In this document: positions 8,965-16,921 of the stretch, one piece after another | How positions within the stretch are numbered: position 1 is the stretch's first letter | Layout: every line of letters begins with the position of its first letter | Assembly: GCA_019694575.1 (NCBI GenBank) | Contig: JAIBBR010000024.1 | Span: 1-47,131, forward strand | Direction of reading: 5' to 3' | Length of the DNA stretch: 47,131 bases | DNA from: Myxococcaceae bacterium | GTDB taxonomy: Bacteria; Myxococcota; Myxococcia; Myxococcales; Myxococcaceae | The notes under the pieces: generated by a model | The model's database searches: none | Seen by the model: the letters and a program-made list of their open reading frames with translations, nothing else | What the model was told of the DNA's origin: nothing | Program-made: the position numbers and the translations under genes

Positions 8965-9186
8965 TCACTCCAGTGGGTCAATCGAAAGCAATGGCTGATG
9001 CTCAGCTGCTCGTTCCCAGTCGGCTCGAAGTTCATCTCGGTGCTCGACGGCCCACTCAACTGCAAGCGCCAAGACCCGTTTAGGCAATGAACCACCGATG
9101 ACATCGAGGCTCTCGATGGAAATCTGGGCACGGTGGTCGCCGTAGTAGGCGTGGAAATGAGCAGGCGCATGATCGTCGCAGTACAT
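8965..9186 (-). CDS. DUF4160 family protein, N-terminus short or frameshifted
   Basis: The 73 residues begin MYCDDHAPAHFHAYYGDH, the hallmark of DUF4160 (MYxxDHxPPHFHAxYG), and end with LSIDPLE, also typical. Family members usually carry about 10-15 residues before this motif (ending in a stretch like IRIxMY). Here the frame is closed by TAA a few codons upstream, while a neighbouring frame encodes MTWGKRMKIRG just before it. Either initiation is at ATG 9186, which has CGAGG close upstream, or a one-base shift has separated the N-terminus. It is the first gene of the pair with DUF2442. Confidence 0.65.
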   Translation of the reverse strand: MYCDDHAPAHFHAYYGDHRAQISIESLDVIGGSLPKRVLALAVEWAVEHRDELRADWERAAEHQPLLSIDPLE

Positions 9187-9436
9187 GAACCTCGAATTTT
9201 CATTCTCTTACCCCATGTCATTGGCGCTCACTTACACCGGCGCGGCCCCGCTCAGCGGCCACGAGGTTCGAGACGTTCTTGACGGTCACTGCAGGGGTGC
9301 TTTCGGTCTTCGCGCACCAGCCCTCACTGTTGCCCAGCCCGGCTTTGCAGTTTGAAATTCCACATCTTTCAGCACGAGGCAGGACTGGCTCGGGTCTCTT
9401 TGGCGTGCTGACGTCCCGATGCGACCTTTGGTTCGG

Positions 9437-10315
9437 CTAAAAGCCACCCTGCGCGCGCTCCCCGGTGAGCCAGACTTCTCGACTGGGCGGGGAAAGCCCG
9501 CCGTCGGGGGTCAGCCCCCACCACCGCCCCCACGCTGGTCGAGCGCGATCCCAGTACTCCTGCTCGGTCGTGGCCCGAATGGCGTCGTTACTGCTGCGCA
9601 TGGCGTTGACAAGATCACTGCCAAAGTCGTCCACGTCCTCCTCGAAGAGCAGGCACGGCACGGCATCGATTTGGCGATCCCAGCCGGCGAGCACCGCCGC
9701 CGCGTGATTGCTGAGCGTAGCGCCGGTGGAATAGTCGCCATGCCATTCGGTGAGACGCGTCATGTCGGCGCGCTTCTGCTCGACGAGCGGCCGCAGGTGC
9801 CTCGCTGCGCGCCAGTGAATCAACCGCAGCGCTTCGGCCTGCGCGACGGGGTTACCCCCTGCGAGTGCTTCGGTGGCGGCGGCGAGCGCGAAGCCTCCAA
9901 GCTCGTGCAGGCCCGCCGGCGGGTGATCGTTCACCACCTTGGCACTCGCGAGCTCGGCGAAGCGCGCGCGACCCTCGTTCACCTCTGCCTCTCCCAACTT
10001 TGCCAGGGCGCGATACCCGCTCACGTCACCCCATTTCAGCGAGCGCCGAAGCGCCATCTCGAGCCAAGCCTTCACCCGGCGTCTCGTCTCTTCGTCTCCT
10101 TTGCTCGCGCGCAGCTCCATTTCTGGGAGCAGCTCGGCGCCACGATGGCTCGCATGAACCACAGCCTCACGCCACACCGCGGTGCGCGGGTCGTCGAAGC
10201 CAAGCTCGATTCCCGGTCGCGGCTCCACACCGTTTTTTGAGCACGCAATCATCGATAGGGCGACAACAGAGATGGCTCCAGCGATCACTTGAGCCACGAC
10301 CGTCAATCGGTTCAT
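9437..10315 (-). CDS. Putative lipoprotein of unknown function
   Basis: I do not recognise the family. From ATG 10315 the 292-residue product starts MNRLTVVAQVIAGAISVVALSMIAC. This is a lipoprotein-type signal peptide with Cys after a hydrophobic core, although Met at -3 makes the lipobox imperfect. The mature part is helical, Ala/Glu/Arg-rich, with segments such as RRRVKAWLEMALRRSLKWGD and AEALRLIHWRAARHLRPLVE that could form helical (Sel1/TPR-like) repeats, and a Trp-rich C-terminus. A start at 10351 would put twelve extra residues before the signal peptide. It is the largest gene of the islet. Confidence 0.55.
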   Translation of the reverse strand: MNRLTVVAQVIAGAISVVALSMIACSKNGVEPRPGIELGFDDPRTAVWREAVVHASHRGAELLPEMELRASKGDEETRRRVKAWLEMALRRSLKWGDVSGYRALAKLGEAEVNEGRARFAELASAKVVNDHPPAGLHELGGFALAAATEALAGGNPVAQAEALRLIHWRAARHLRPLVEQKRADMTRLTEWHGDYSTGATLSNHAAAVLAGWDRQIDAVPCLLFEEDVDDFGSDLVNAMRSSNDAIRATTEQEYWDRARPAWGRWWGLTPDGGLSPPSREVWLTGERAQGGF

Positions 10316-10405
10316 GCCCAAATCTTCTCCGACATCGAAGGGCACCGACATCGGTTGATCGACCGATGTTCCCGAGTTCTGCGCGACTGACCGGCAACGC
10401 GCTGC

Positions 10406-10621
10406 TCACACCGCTTTTTTCAACCTGCGACCCTTGGTTTTCAACCAAGTGAGGTGGACCCACTCGGCGGTTGCGATCTTCCTGCTGATGTATGCGCCGA
10501 GTTCCCAGGAGTGCCCGACAAGCACGGTGTTCACCGCCTGGTACCCACGGGCGCGAGCCTTCTCGATGAGCGCAATGACCTCCGCGAAGCGCTCGTCCGC
10601 TCCCGCGAGCATCTGTTTCAC
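10406..10621 (-). pseudogene. Truncated DUF1016 (YhcG-like) gene, N-terminal piece
   Basis: The 71-residue frame contains FAEVIALIEKARARGYQAVN followed by TVLVGHSWELGAYISRKIATAEW. This is the N-terminal DNA-binding part of DUF1016/YhcG proteins (consensus like AVNxELVxLYWxIGxYISxKIxxxEWG). The resemblance stops abruptly after EW; the rest (Lys/Arg-rich, then TGA) is unrelated, and the PDDEXK nuclease part is absent. A 7-bp perfect inverted repeat with a 3-base loop (10433-10449) sits near the break. YhcG-type nucleases occur in defence and mobile regions. The gene is a remnant. Confidence 0.65.
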
Positions 10622-10823
10622 CGCTGCAACACCGTTAGCTCCTCGATGTCGTCGGGTGGCGAAAAGATTCTCAACACGGTGATGGTTCAGTTGACGAACC
10701 CTTAAAGGCTTTCTCTGAACTGCATTGGTTTACATTCAGCGCGTTGACGTTTTTTTGTTCTGTGCGCCATGCAGGGTTCGACGGCCAAGCGGCTTTACGA
10801 AGTCAGGGCGAAGAATGGGTAAA

Positions 10824-10949
10824 GAACCCCGGCAAGGTGCTGTGACGCAGGTGCGGGTATCAAGGGCGATGCGAAGCAGCGGCATCGGAGCTCTTGGGCT
10901 CTGAACGAATGAAAACCGCCGACAGCATCACGCTGTTGGGCACCACGAT
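10824..10949. repeat. 126-bp direct repeat, right copy of the islet boundary
   Basis: Partner of 7918-8043, with three mismatches. Here the bases matching the end of the FAD dehydrogenase gene are not attached to that gene, whereas the mscS-like part continues into the intact gene. The arrangement is that of a long target duplication around an insert, or of recombination between short homologies. Confidence 0.95.
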
Positions 10950-11429
10950 TGAGCCACCGTTGGCGGCCTCGAGCCGCGTGTACCCAAGCGTGAATTGTTT
11001 CACCGTGCCCGTCTGAGGTACTCCCGAAGGCAAATAGACGGTGAGCACCTGGTCCAGCTCAAACGGTCGATAGAGCAGAATCGCGATGCCGGCGATGAGC
11101 TGCCCGAGCGTGTTCTGGGCAGCGAGACCGACGACCAACGAAATGACGCCCGCGCTCGCCAGCAGTGCGCCACCCAGCTGTCTCAGCGCCGGCACCACGT
11201 GCGAATAGAGAATAGCGGCCATGAGAAATGCGCCGATGCGCAACAACTGGGCAATGAAAGTCGCCGAAGTTCGGTTGACAAACAGCGTGGGGCGACTGGC
11301 AACGTGATGACTCCAGACGCCCACCAGGCGGGCCGCGAGCATCGCCATGAAGAGAAAGACCAAACCGTAGGCGAGCGCTCCCGGTGTTGTCGCGGGGTTC
11401 AAAAGGTCGTGACCAAGCGAGTCGAACAT
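10860..11429 (-). CDS. Short MscS-family mechanosensitive channel protein
   Basis: Inner-membrane protein of 189 residues with a minimal MscS core. Three hydrophobic segments (about 20-36, 62-80, 87-120) are present, the last being the pore helix region (SAGVISLVVGLAAQNTLGQL). A shortened beta domain follows (GTVKQFTLGYTRLEAANGGS, IVVPNSVML). The large C-terminal vestibule of E. coli MscS (286 residues in all) is missing, so it ends soon after the beta domain. Likely role: pressure-relief or ion channel. The last 90 bases lie in the right copy of the 126-bp repeat. mscL follows 2.2 kb further on. Confidence 0.8.
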   Translation of the reverse strand: MFDSLGHDLLNPATTPGALAYGLVFLFMAMLAARLVGVWSHHVASRPTLFVNRTSATFIAQLLRIGAFLMAAILYSHVVPALRQLGGALLASAGVISLVVGLAAQNTLGQLIAGIAILLYRPFELDQVLTVYLPSGVPQTGTVKQFTLGYTRLEAANGGSIVVPNSVMLSAVFIRSEPKSSDAAASHRP

Positions 11430-11471
11430 CTCACTCCACAGCTAAACACGACCGCGAGCGGGCCTCACCAT

Positions 11472-12252
11472 TTACCGCTTCACTGCCCGGCAGTTGAGGC
11501 GCACGTAGTCGAGCGTCCACGGAGCGCCACCCGCTCCCGCTCGCTGCACCACGTCATCGAGAAATGCTTGCCGCTCATCTTCGGGCAGCGCAAGCAAATG
11601 GTGACGCAACACCACGTTAGAAACGAAGACCCGAAAATCTTCGGCACTGACGAATGGGGTCGGGGCCGGGGTGAGCGACAATTCCGTCACTTCAAAACCA
11701 TTCTGCGTTAAGTGCCCGCGCGTCGAATCGAGCGAGGCAAAGTTCCACCCGGGCTCGAAAGCCGACGAAATATTCACTCCACCGCGCCGAACGGGTGACG
11801 TCGCCCACCAGCCCCAAGAAGCGGTGGAGATTGCCCTCACCTCCCCACTGCGCGTGCAACCGGCCGCCGGTTTTCAGCGCCCGCGCCAATGACGTGAAGA
11901 GCGCCGCGTGGTCAGCCACCCAATGAAAAGTCGCGGTGCTGAAAACGACGTCGACTGGCTCACCCAATGCGAGCGCCTGCGCTTCGGCGTGAACAAGCGA
12001 CACCCGCGTGCCAAAACGTTTCAACTCACGGGCCGCCACGTCGAGCATGGGCTGTGAAGTGTCGACCCCCATCACCTGCCCCCTCGGCAACCGCTCAGCC
12101 AACAACGCCGTCAGCCGCCCGCTGCCGCAGCCCACGTCGAGCACCGCTTCGTCGCCTTCGAGCGGCAACGCGGCGAGCACTTTCTTTCCCCATTGCCACG
12201 CAGGCTCTGACACCCGGTGGTAAATCTCTGCGTTCCAGTCGGGCTGAGCCAT
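11472..12252 (-). pseudogene. SAM-dependent methyltransferase (Tam-like), interrupted by a frameshift
   Basis: Class I methyltransferase resembling trans-aconitate methyltransferases. The first frame (from ATG 12252) has LDVGCGSGRLTALLAERLP, VMGVDTSQPML and VVFSTATFHWVADHAAL. It then loses homology and runs to a stop at 11692. The second frame carries the expected rest: EPGWNFASLDSTRGHL, then FRVFVSNVVLRHHLLALPE, ending at 11472. The frames join at about 11755-11760, where one extra base (ttt-c-gag on the coding strand) accounts for the break. The joined product would be about 260 residues, the normal length. It is divergent from serA. Either a recent inactivation or a sequencing indel. Confidence 0.8.
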
Positions 12253-12336
12253 GCGCGGCTTCAATCTTTACCCCCCTGCGATACTGATGTCAGCTGGGCC
12301 TTGACTAAGCCAGCCATCGCGGTACGCGTCGCGCAC

Positions 12337-13545
12337 ATGGCAGCGCCACTCAAAGTACTTCTGCTCGAAAACATTCATGCCTTGGCCGAAGAAATGCTGA
12401 AAAAGCATGGCTTCGAAGTCATTCGCGCCGACGGAGCGCTCAAAGAAGACGAGCTCATCAAAAAGCTCGCCGGCGTGCAGTTGCTCGGCATTCGCAGCAA
12501 AACCCACGTCACCCCGCGCGTGCTTGAAGCGGCTCCCGACTTGCTCGGTATTGGCGCCTTCTGCATTGGCACCAACCAAATCGCGCTTCACGCGGCGATG
12601 AAGCGCGGCGTCTGCGTGTTCAACGCCCCCTTCAGCAACACCCGCAGCGTGGCCGAGTTGATTATGGCCGAAGTCATCATGCTCTCGCGCCAGTTGGGCG
12701 ACCGGGTGATGGAAATGCACCAAGGCAGCTGGCGTAAAGTCGCCGCCGGCTCTCACGAAGTGCGCGGCAAAACCCTCGGCGTGGTGGGTTACGGCCACAT
12801 CGGCAGCCAAGTCGGCATTCTCGCCGAGTTCTTCGGCATGCGCGTTTTGTACTTCGACACCGCCGCCAAGTTGCCGCTGAGCAACAACGCCAGTTGCCCC
12901 AACTTAGAAACGCTGCTCACGAATTCAGACTTCGTCACCCTGCATGTGCCCGAAACACCGCAGACCAAGGGCCTCATCGGCGCCGCGCAGCTTGCGCAAA
13001 TGAAGAAGGGGGCATGCCTCATCAACGCCAGCCGCGGCACGGTGGTCGACTTGGCCGCGCTTGCGCACGTACTCGGCAATGGCCAACTGGGAGGCGCCGC
13101 CATCGACGTCTTTCCCGACGAGCCCGACGCCAACTCGAGTGAAGGCTTCAAGACAGAATTGCAGGGTTTGAAGAATGTGCTGCTCACTCCGCACATCGGT
13201 GGCTCGACGCTCGAAGCCCAAGAGGCCATTGGCCGCGAAGTCGCCTCGAGCTTGATTGCTTTCGGTACCGCCGGCGCTTCGGTGGGCAGCGTAAATTTCC
13301 CCTCGGTAGAGTTGGCGGCCACCCCCGGCACTTACCGGGTGGTGCACGTGCACCAAAACGTGCCTGGCGTATTGCGCGACGTGAACCGCATCGTGTCGGA
13401 AGAAAACGGCAATATTCACGCGCAAGTCCTTTCGACCAACGCCGATATCGGCTACCTGGTCATGGACTTGGACTCCAACGTCAGCCAGAGGGTATGCGAC
13501 GCAATGAAGCGAGTGCCCACCACCATTCACGCGCGGGCACTTTAA
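12337..13545 (+). CDS. serA: D-3-phosphoglycerate dehydrogenase with ACT domain
   Basis: First enzyme of serine synthesis, oxidising 3-phosphoglycerate with NAD. The 402 residues match the E. coli-type SerA (about 410). Substrate-binding lobe halves surround the NAD domain. Visible features: VVGYGHIGSQVG (dinucleotide motif), INASRGTVVD (catalytic Arg), DVFPDEPD, and TPHIGGSTLEAQEAIG (catalytic His). The C-terminal ACT domain begins near HVHQNVPGVLRDVNRIV, pointing to serine feedback control. The ATG at 12337 gives MAAPLKVLLLENIH, matching the family start; the frame is open 40 codons upstream without homology. Confidence 0.94.
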   Translation: MAAPLKVLLLENIHALAEEMLKKHGFEVIRADGALKEDELIKKLAGVQLLGIRSKTHVTPRVLEAAPDLLGIGAFCIGTNQIALHAAMKRGVCVFNAPFSNTRSVAELIMAEVIMLSRQLGDRVMEMHQGSWRKVAAGSHEVRGKTLGVVGYGHIGSQVGILAEFFGMRVLYFDTAAKLPLSNNASCPNLETLLTNSDFVTLHVPETPQTKGLIGAAQLAQMKKGACLINASRGTVVDLAALAHVLGNGQLGGAAIDVFPDEPDANSSEGFKTELQGLKNVLLTPHIGGSTLEAQEAIGREVASSLIAFGTAGASVGSVNFPSVELAATPGTYRVVHVHQNVPGVLRDVNRIVSEENGNIHAQVLSTNADIGYLVMDLDSNVSQRVCDAMKRVPTTIHARAL

Positions 13546-13593
13546 GTTCCCTCCTTTCTCAACTTTTACCCACGCACTTCAAGGAGCAGCACC

Positions 13594-14010
13594 ATGTTGA
13601 AAGGTTTTCGAGATTTTCTCATTCGCGGCAACGTCGTCGACTTGGCGGTGGCCGTCATTATCGGCGCCGCCTTTGGTGAAGTGGTCGGCGCTTTCACCAA
13701 GGCCGTGCTCGACCCCCTGATGATGATGATTGGCGACCCCACCAAGGGTCAAGACCTGGGCTTGCTCAACATTCCGCTGCGGCACGACGAAACCGGCAAA
13801 GTGTTGGTGTCGATGAACTTCAACCTCATCGTCAGCGCCCTGGTGAATTTCGTGCTCAAAGCGGCGGTGATTTATTTCCTCATCGTCACGCCAGTGCGCA
13901 AGCTGGTTGAAGGCATGAAGAAAGAAGAGGCCGCCAAGCCACCTCCCGAGCCTCCTGCGCAAGAGAAACTGCTTACCGAGATTCGCGATTTGCTCAAGGC
14001 GCGCGGGTAG
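13594..14010 (+). CDS. mscL: Large-conductance mechanosensitive channel MscL
   Basis: Pentameric inner-membrane pressure valve, 138 residues, normal length. The N-terminus MLKGFRDFLIRGNVVDLAVA and the first helix AVIIGAAFGEVVGAFTKAV are highly characteristic. The second helix is around LVNFVLKAAVIYFLIVTPV. A charged Pro-rich linker (KKPP-like region near 110-125) and a short C-terminal helix end it. AAGGAG lies about 8 bases before the ATG. It stands 48 bp after serA. Confidence 0.96.
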   Translation: MLKGFRDFLIRGNVVDLAVAVIIGAAFGEVVGAFTKAVLDPLMMMIGDPTKGQDLGLLNIPLRHDETGKVLVSMNFNLIVSALVNFVLKAAVIYFLIVTPVRKLVEGMKKEEAAKPPPEPPAQEKLLTEIRDLLKARG

Positions 14011-14090
14011 CGTCACAGACACACCGTGACTTCGACGCAGTGATGGGAGCCCTCGCCCAGCCTGTTTTAGACTAAAAGACCTAGTTTCCC

Positions 14091-15560
14091 GTGCTCTTCA
14101 ACTCGTACGCGTTTCTGGTCGGCTTTCTGCCACTGGCGCTCATTGCCTTCTTCGGCTTGGGCCGTATGAAGAGCATGCGCTGGGCGCTCGGCGCGCTGGT
14201 GGTGGCTTCCATCACCTTCTACGCCTATTGGGACTGGCACAATTTAAAAGTGCTGGTGCCTTCGTTGGTGGTGAACTTCGTGCTCGGCCGGGCCCTCACC
14301 GCGCGCGCCGAGCAGAAGCAGCCGACCCAACTGCTCGTCACCCTGGGTGTCATCTTCAACTTAGGGCTGCTCGGGTACTTCAAGTACACCGACTTTCTGC
14401 TCCAGACGGCAACGCAGTTGTCGGGCATGCCTTTCGCGCTGCAGCACATCGTTTTGCCGCTTGGCATCTCGTTCTTCACCTTCGAGCAAATCGCGTACAT
14501 CGTCGATTCGTCGCGGGGTAAGTCGCGGCCTTATTCGTTTCTCGAATATCTGCTTTTCGTCACCTTCTTTCCCCACCTCATTGCCGGGCCCATTATTCAG
14601 CACGACGAGCTGCTCAATCAGCTCGACGACAAGACGCGGCGCTTCAACACTGAAGCCTTCACCTTGGGCCTCACGCTGCTCATCTTCGGGCTCTTCAAAA
14701 AAGTCGTGCTCGCCGACGCGCTGGTGGTCAACGTGGGGCCCGTTTACGACGACACCTCGGGGCAAGTTCCCACTTTCTTCAACGCCTGGCTCGCTACGCT
14801 CTGCTACTCGCTGCAGCTCTACTTCGACTTCTCGGGCTATTCAGACATGGCCATCGGCTTGGCCCGCATGTTCAACCTGAAGCTGCCAGCCAACTTCGAT
14901 TCTCCGTACAAAGCACACAACATCATCGACTTCTGGCGGCGCTGGCACATGACGCTGTCGCGCTTCTTGCGCAACTACCTTTACATTCCCTTAGGGGGTA
15001 ACCGAGGCGGCAAAACGCGCCGTTACGTCAACTTGATGCTCACCATGTTGCTCGGAGGCCTGTGGCACGGGGCCGGTTGGGGCTTCGTGATTTGGGGCGG
15101 GTTGAACGGCATCTTTCTGGTCATCAACAACCTCTTTCGCAGCTGGCGCGGCGCCAACAAAGAGAACACCCCCGAAGGCCCATTCTGGTTGGTAGAACTT
15201 TCAGGCGGGTTCACCTTCATCTGCATCATGTTGAGCCGCGTGTCGTTTCGTTCTCCCAATTTGGACACGGCCACCGTCGTCTTCAAAGGCTTGCTCGGGC
15301 AAGGCGGTTGGGCGATTGCCGAAGGGCTGCGCAGCGAAGCCAAAACCGTGGCGCTTGCCTTGGCGCTCTTCGCGGTGTGCCGCTTCATGCCCAACACCCA
15401 AGAGCTGCTCGCGACGAAGCAGCCGGTGTTTCAAAAAGTCACCCCCCGACGTCTGCAGTTTGAGTGGAACCCACGCTGGGCTGTGGTGGTGGGCGCCATG
15501 GCCGTCGCTTCGTTAATGCTGCTCACCCGGGTCAGCGAATTTCTCTATTTCCAATTCTAA
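14091..15560 (+). CDS. MBOAT-family membrane O-acyltransferase (AlgI-like)
   Basis: Polytopic 489-residue membrane protein of the AlgI/DltB branch, which moves acyl groups across the membrane for O-acylation of an exported polymer. Typical segments are LFNSYAFLVGFLPLAL at the N-terminus, LPLGISFFTFEQIAYIVD, LQLYFDFSGYSDMAIGLARM, DFWRRWHMTLSRFLRNYLYI and LGGLWHGAGWGFVIWGGLNG. In the last, the invariant MBOAT histidine is near residue 326. The start is GTG 14091. The next gene, an SGNH-like protein, starts four bases after the stop, giving the usual two-protein acylation module. No polysaccharide synthase is adjacent, so the acceptor is unknown. Confidence 0.92.
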   Translation: MLFNSYAFLVGFLPLALIAFFGLGRMKSMRWALGALVVASITFYAYWDWHNLKVLVPSLVVNFVLGRALTARAEQKQPTQLLVTLGVIFNLGLLGYFKYTDFLLQTATQLSGMPFALQHIVLPLGISFFTFEQIAYIVDSSRGKSRPYSFLEYLLFVTFFPHLIAGPIIQHDELLNQLDDKTRRFNTEAFTLGLTLLIFGLFKKVVLADALVVNVGPVYDDTSGQVPTFFNAWLATLCYSLQLYFDFSGYSDMAIGLARMFNLKLPANFDSPYKAHNIIDFWRRWHMTLSRFLRNYLYIPLGGNRGGKTRRYVNLMLTMLLGGLWHGAGWGFVIWGGLNGIFLVINNLFRSWRGANKENTPEGPFWLVELSGGFTFICIMLSRVSFRSPNLDTATVVFKGLLGQGGWAIAEGLRSEAKTVALALALFAVCRFMPNTQELLATKQPVFQKVTPRRLQFEWNPRWAVVVGAMAVASLMLLTRVSEFLYFQF

Positions 15561-15563
15561 GCC

Positions 15564-16889
15564 ATGAGCTCCCAACCCGCCCGGTTCTTGAAATTGCTGG
15601 TGTTGCTGGTGCTCGTGGTGATGGGCGGCCTGGCCTGCATCAACGGCGTGGTCGACCCTTGGGGCCTGTACCACTGGTATTCGAAAGACGGCTTCAACGC
15701 CCATAAACCACGGCAGATTTTCAACGAGCGCATCATTCGCGCTTCAGACATCAACCGCGAGCACCCCGACGTGCTGTTGATGGGCACCTCTCGCGCACAG
15801 GTGGGCTTGTCTCCTGACGCGCCGGCGGTGAAGAACCTCACCCAGCACGCGCTCAACGTCGGCTTCTCAGACGGCACTGCTTACGAGGCCCTGCGTTACC
15901 TGCAGCACGCACATGCGCAGTCACCGGTGAAAGTGGCCATCATTGGGGCCGACTTTCTTTCATTCTCGGGCGCTACCCGAAAGAGCGCCGACTTCACCGA
16001 AGAGCGCCTGGCCGTCACCGCCGACTTTCAACGCCAGTGGATGTACCGCTTGGCCGACGTGCCCAACACACTGCTCTCGCTCGACGCGTTGCGCGCCAGC
16101 CGCCGCACCACGCTGGAGCAATACCTGCCCAGCTATTTTTACCCGGGCGGCCGCCGAAACGAGCACACCATGGCGGCGCGAATCGAAGAGCAAGGTGGCA
16201 TGCACGGCACCTTCATGTGGAGCGAGCATGACTACCTGCGCGAGTACGCCTGCTTTCGCCCCTTCAGCACGGCGCATGACAAGGGCGGTGGCTCTATCGG
16301 CGGGTGGAAAAACCAGCTCGCGGTGACCGACAAAGGTTCAGGCGCGATGGAAGATTTTCGCACCCTCGTCACTTTCGCCCGCCAACAAGGCATCACGCTG
16401 TACGTGTACACTTCTCCCTCGCATGTGCGCTCGCAGGTATTGGTAGAGCAAGCCGGGCTGTGGCCGCAGTACGAAGCATGGAAGGCCGAATTGGTGGCGG
16501 TGCTGGCCGCCAACCACACACCTCTGTGGGAGTTCGGCGGCGCCGACCCACGCTTCACCGCCGAAGCGCTGCCAGCCAAAGGCGACACCACCTCGCGCAT
16601 GAAATGGTACTGGGAATCGTCACATTTTCGACGCGAGCTGGGCGACGTGGCGCTGGAGCGCATTCTCGGCGCGCCCGAGCGTGAAGAAACGCGCGGCTTC
16701 GGAGTGCCGCTCACGCTGGCCAACGTGGAGCAAGAGCTGCAGCGGGTGAAGCGTGAAATCACCACATGGCAAGCCGAGCACCCTGACGAGCTCAAAGAGA
16801 TGACCGCGCAAGCCACCACCGTTTTCGCCACCGAGCGCGCGAAGTGCCCGGCCGGCGAGCCGGTGATGAAGCAGGCTCCAAAGTTGTGA
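15564..16889 (+). CDS. SGNH-like membrane-anchored partner of the MBOAT protein
   Basis: 441 residues with one N-terminal membrane anchor (about 9-28), the rest probably periplasmic. VLLMGTSRAQVGLSPDAP near residue 70 has the GxS nucleophile pattern of SGNH/AlgJ-DltD-like proteins; Ser76 would be the nucleophile. The C-terminal MKWYWESSHFRRELGDVAL resembles the D-x-x-H block of these enzymes, but with Glu/Ser where Asp is usual, before His at about 354. In the AlgI/AlgJ and DltB/DltD systems the partner completes acyl transfer outside the membrane. The four-base gap to the MBOAT gene indicates co-translation. A structural rather than catalytic role is possible. Confidence 0.75.
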   Translation: MSSQPARFLKLLVLLVLVVMGGLACINGVVDPWGLYHWYSKDGFNAHKPRQIFNERIIRASDINREHPDVLLMGTSRAQVGLSPDAPAVKNLTQHALNVGFSDGTAYEALRYLQHAHAQSPVKVAIIGADFLSFSGATRKSADFTEERLAVTADFQRQWMYRLADVPNTLLSLDALRASRRTTLEQYLPSYFYPGGRRNEHTMAARIEEQGGMHGTFMWSEHDYLREYACFRPFSTAHDKGGGSIGGWKNQLAVTDKGSGAMEDFRTLVTFARQQGITLYVYTSPSHVRSQVLVEQAGLWPQYEAWKAELVAVLAANHTPLWEFGGADPRFTAEALPAKGDTTSRMKWYWESSHFRRELGDVALERILGAPEREETRGFGVPLTLANVEQELQRVKREITTWQAEHPDELKEMTAQATTVFATERAKCPAGEPVMKQAPKL

Positions 16890-16921
16890 CCGCGCGGACC
16901 CTACGTTAAGCCCTTCGCTCG

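Larger units (their letters stand above)
8044..10823. mobile_element. Accessory islet between 126-bp direct repeats
   Basis: These 2.78 kb separate two genes that would otherwise converge with about 14 bp between their stops (FAD dehydrogenase and mscS-like). The content is of accessory type: a DUF4160/DUF2442 pair, an unrecognised small protein, a lipoprotein, and broken pieces of a DNA-binding and a DUF1016 gene. Gene density is lower and codon use less uniform than in the flanks. No integrase or transposase is visible, so the insertion mechanism is unknown. Gene-free parts at 8044-8164, 9187-9436 and 10622-10823 show no recognisable gene. Confidence 0.6.

Noticed and set aside
9230-9352. 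Minus-strand frame reading CKAGLGNSEGWCAKTE
   Set aside because: It looks faintly protein-like, with paired Cys, but has no start and no recognisable relative; probably a fragment at most.
9419-10240. Plus-strand ORF of 273 codons opposite the islet lipoprotein gene
   Set aside because: No recognisable domain or ribosome-binding site, while the minus-strand frame has a lipoprotein signal and protein-like composition.
14011-14090. GTCAC/GTGAC hairpin after mscL as a terminator
   Set aside because: Five-base stem with a long loop and no T-run.
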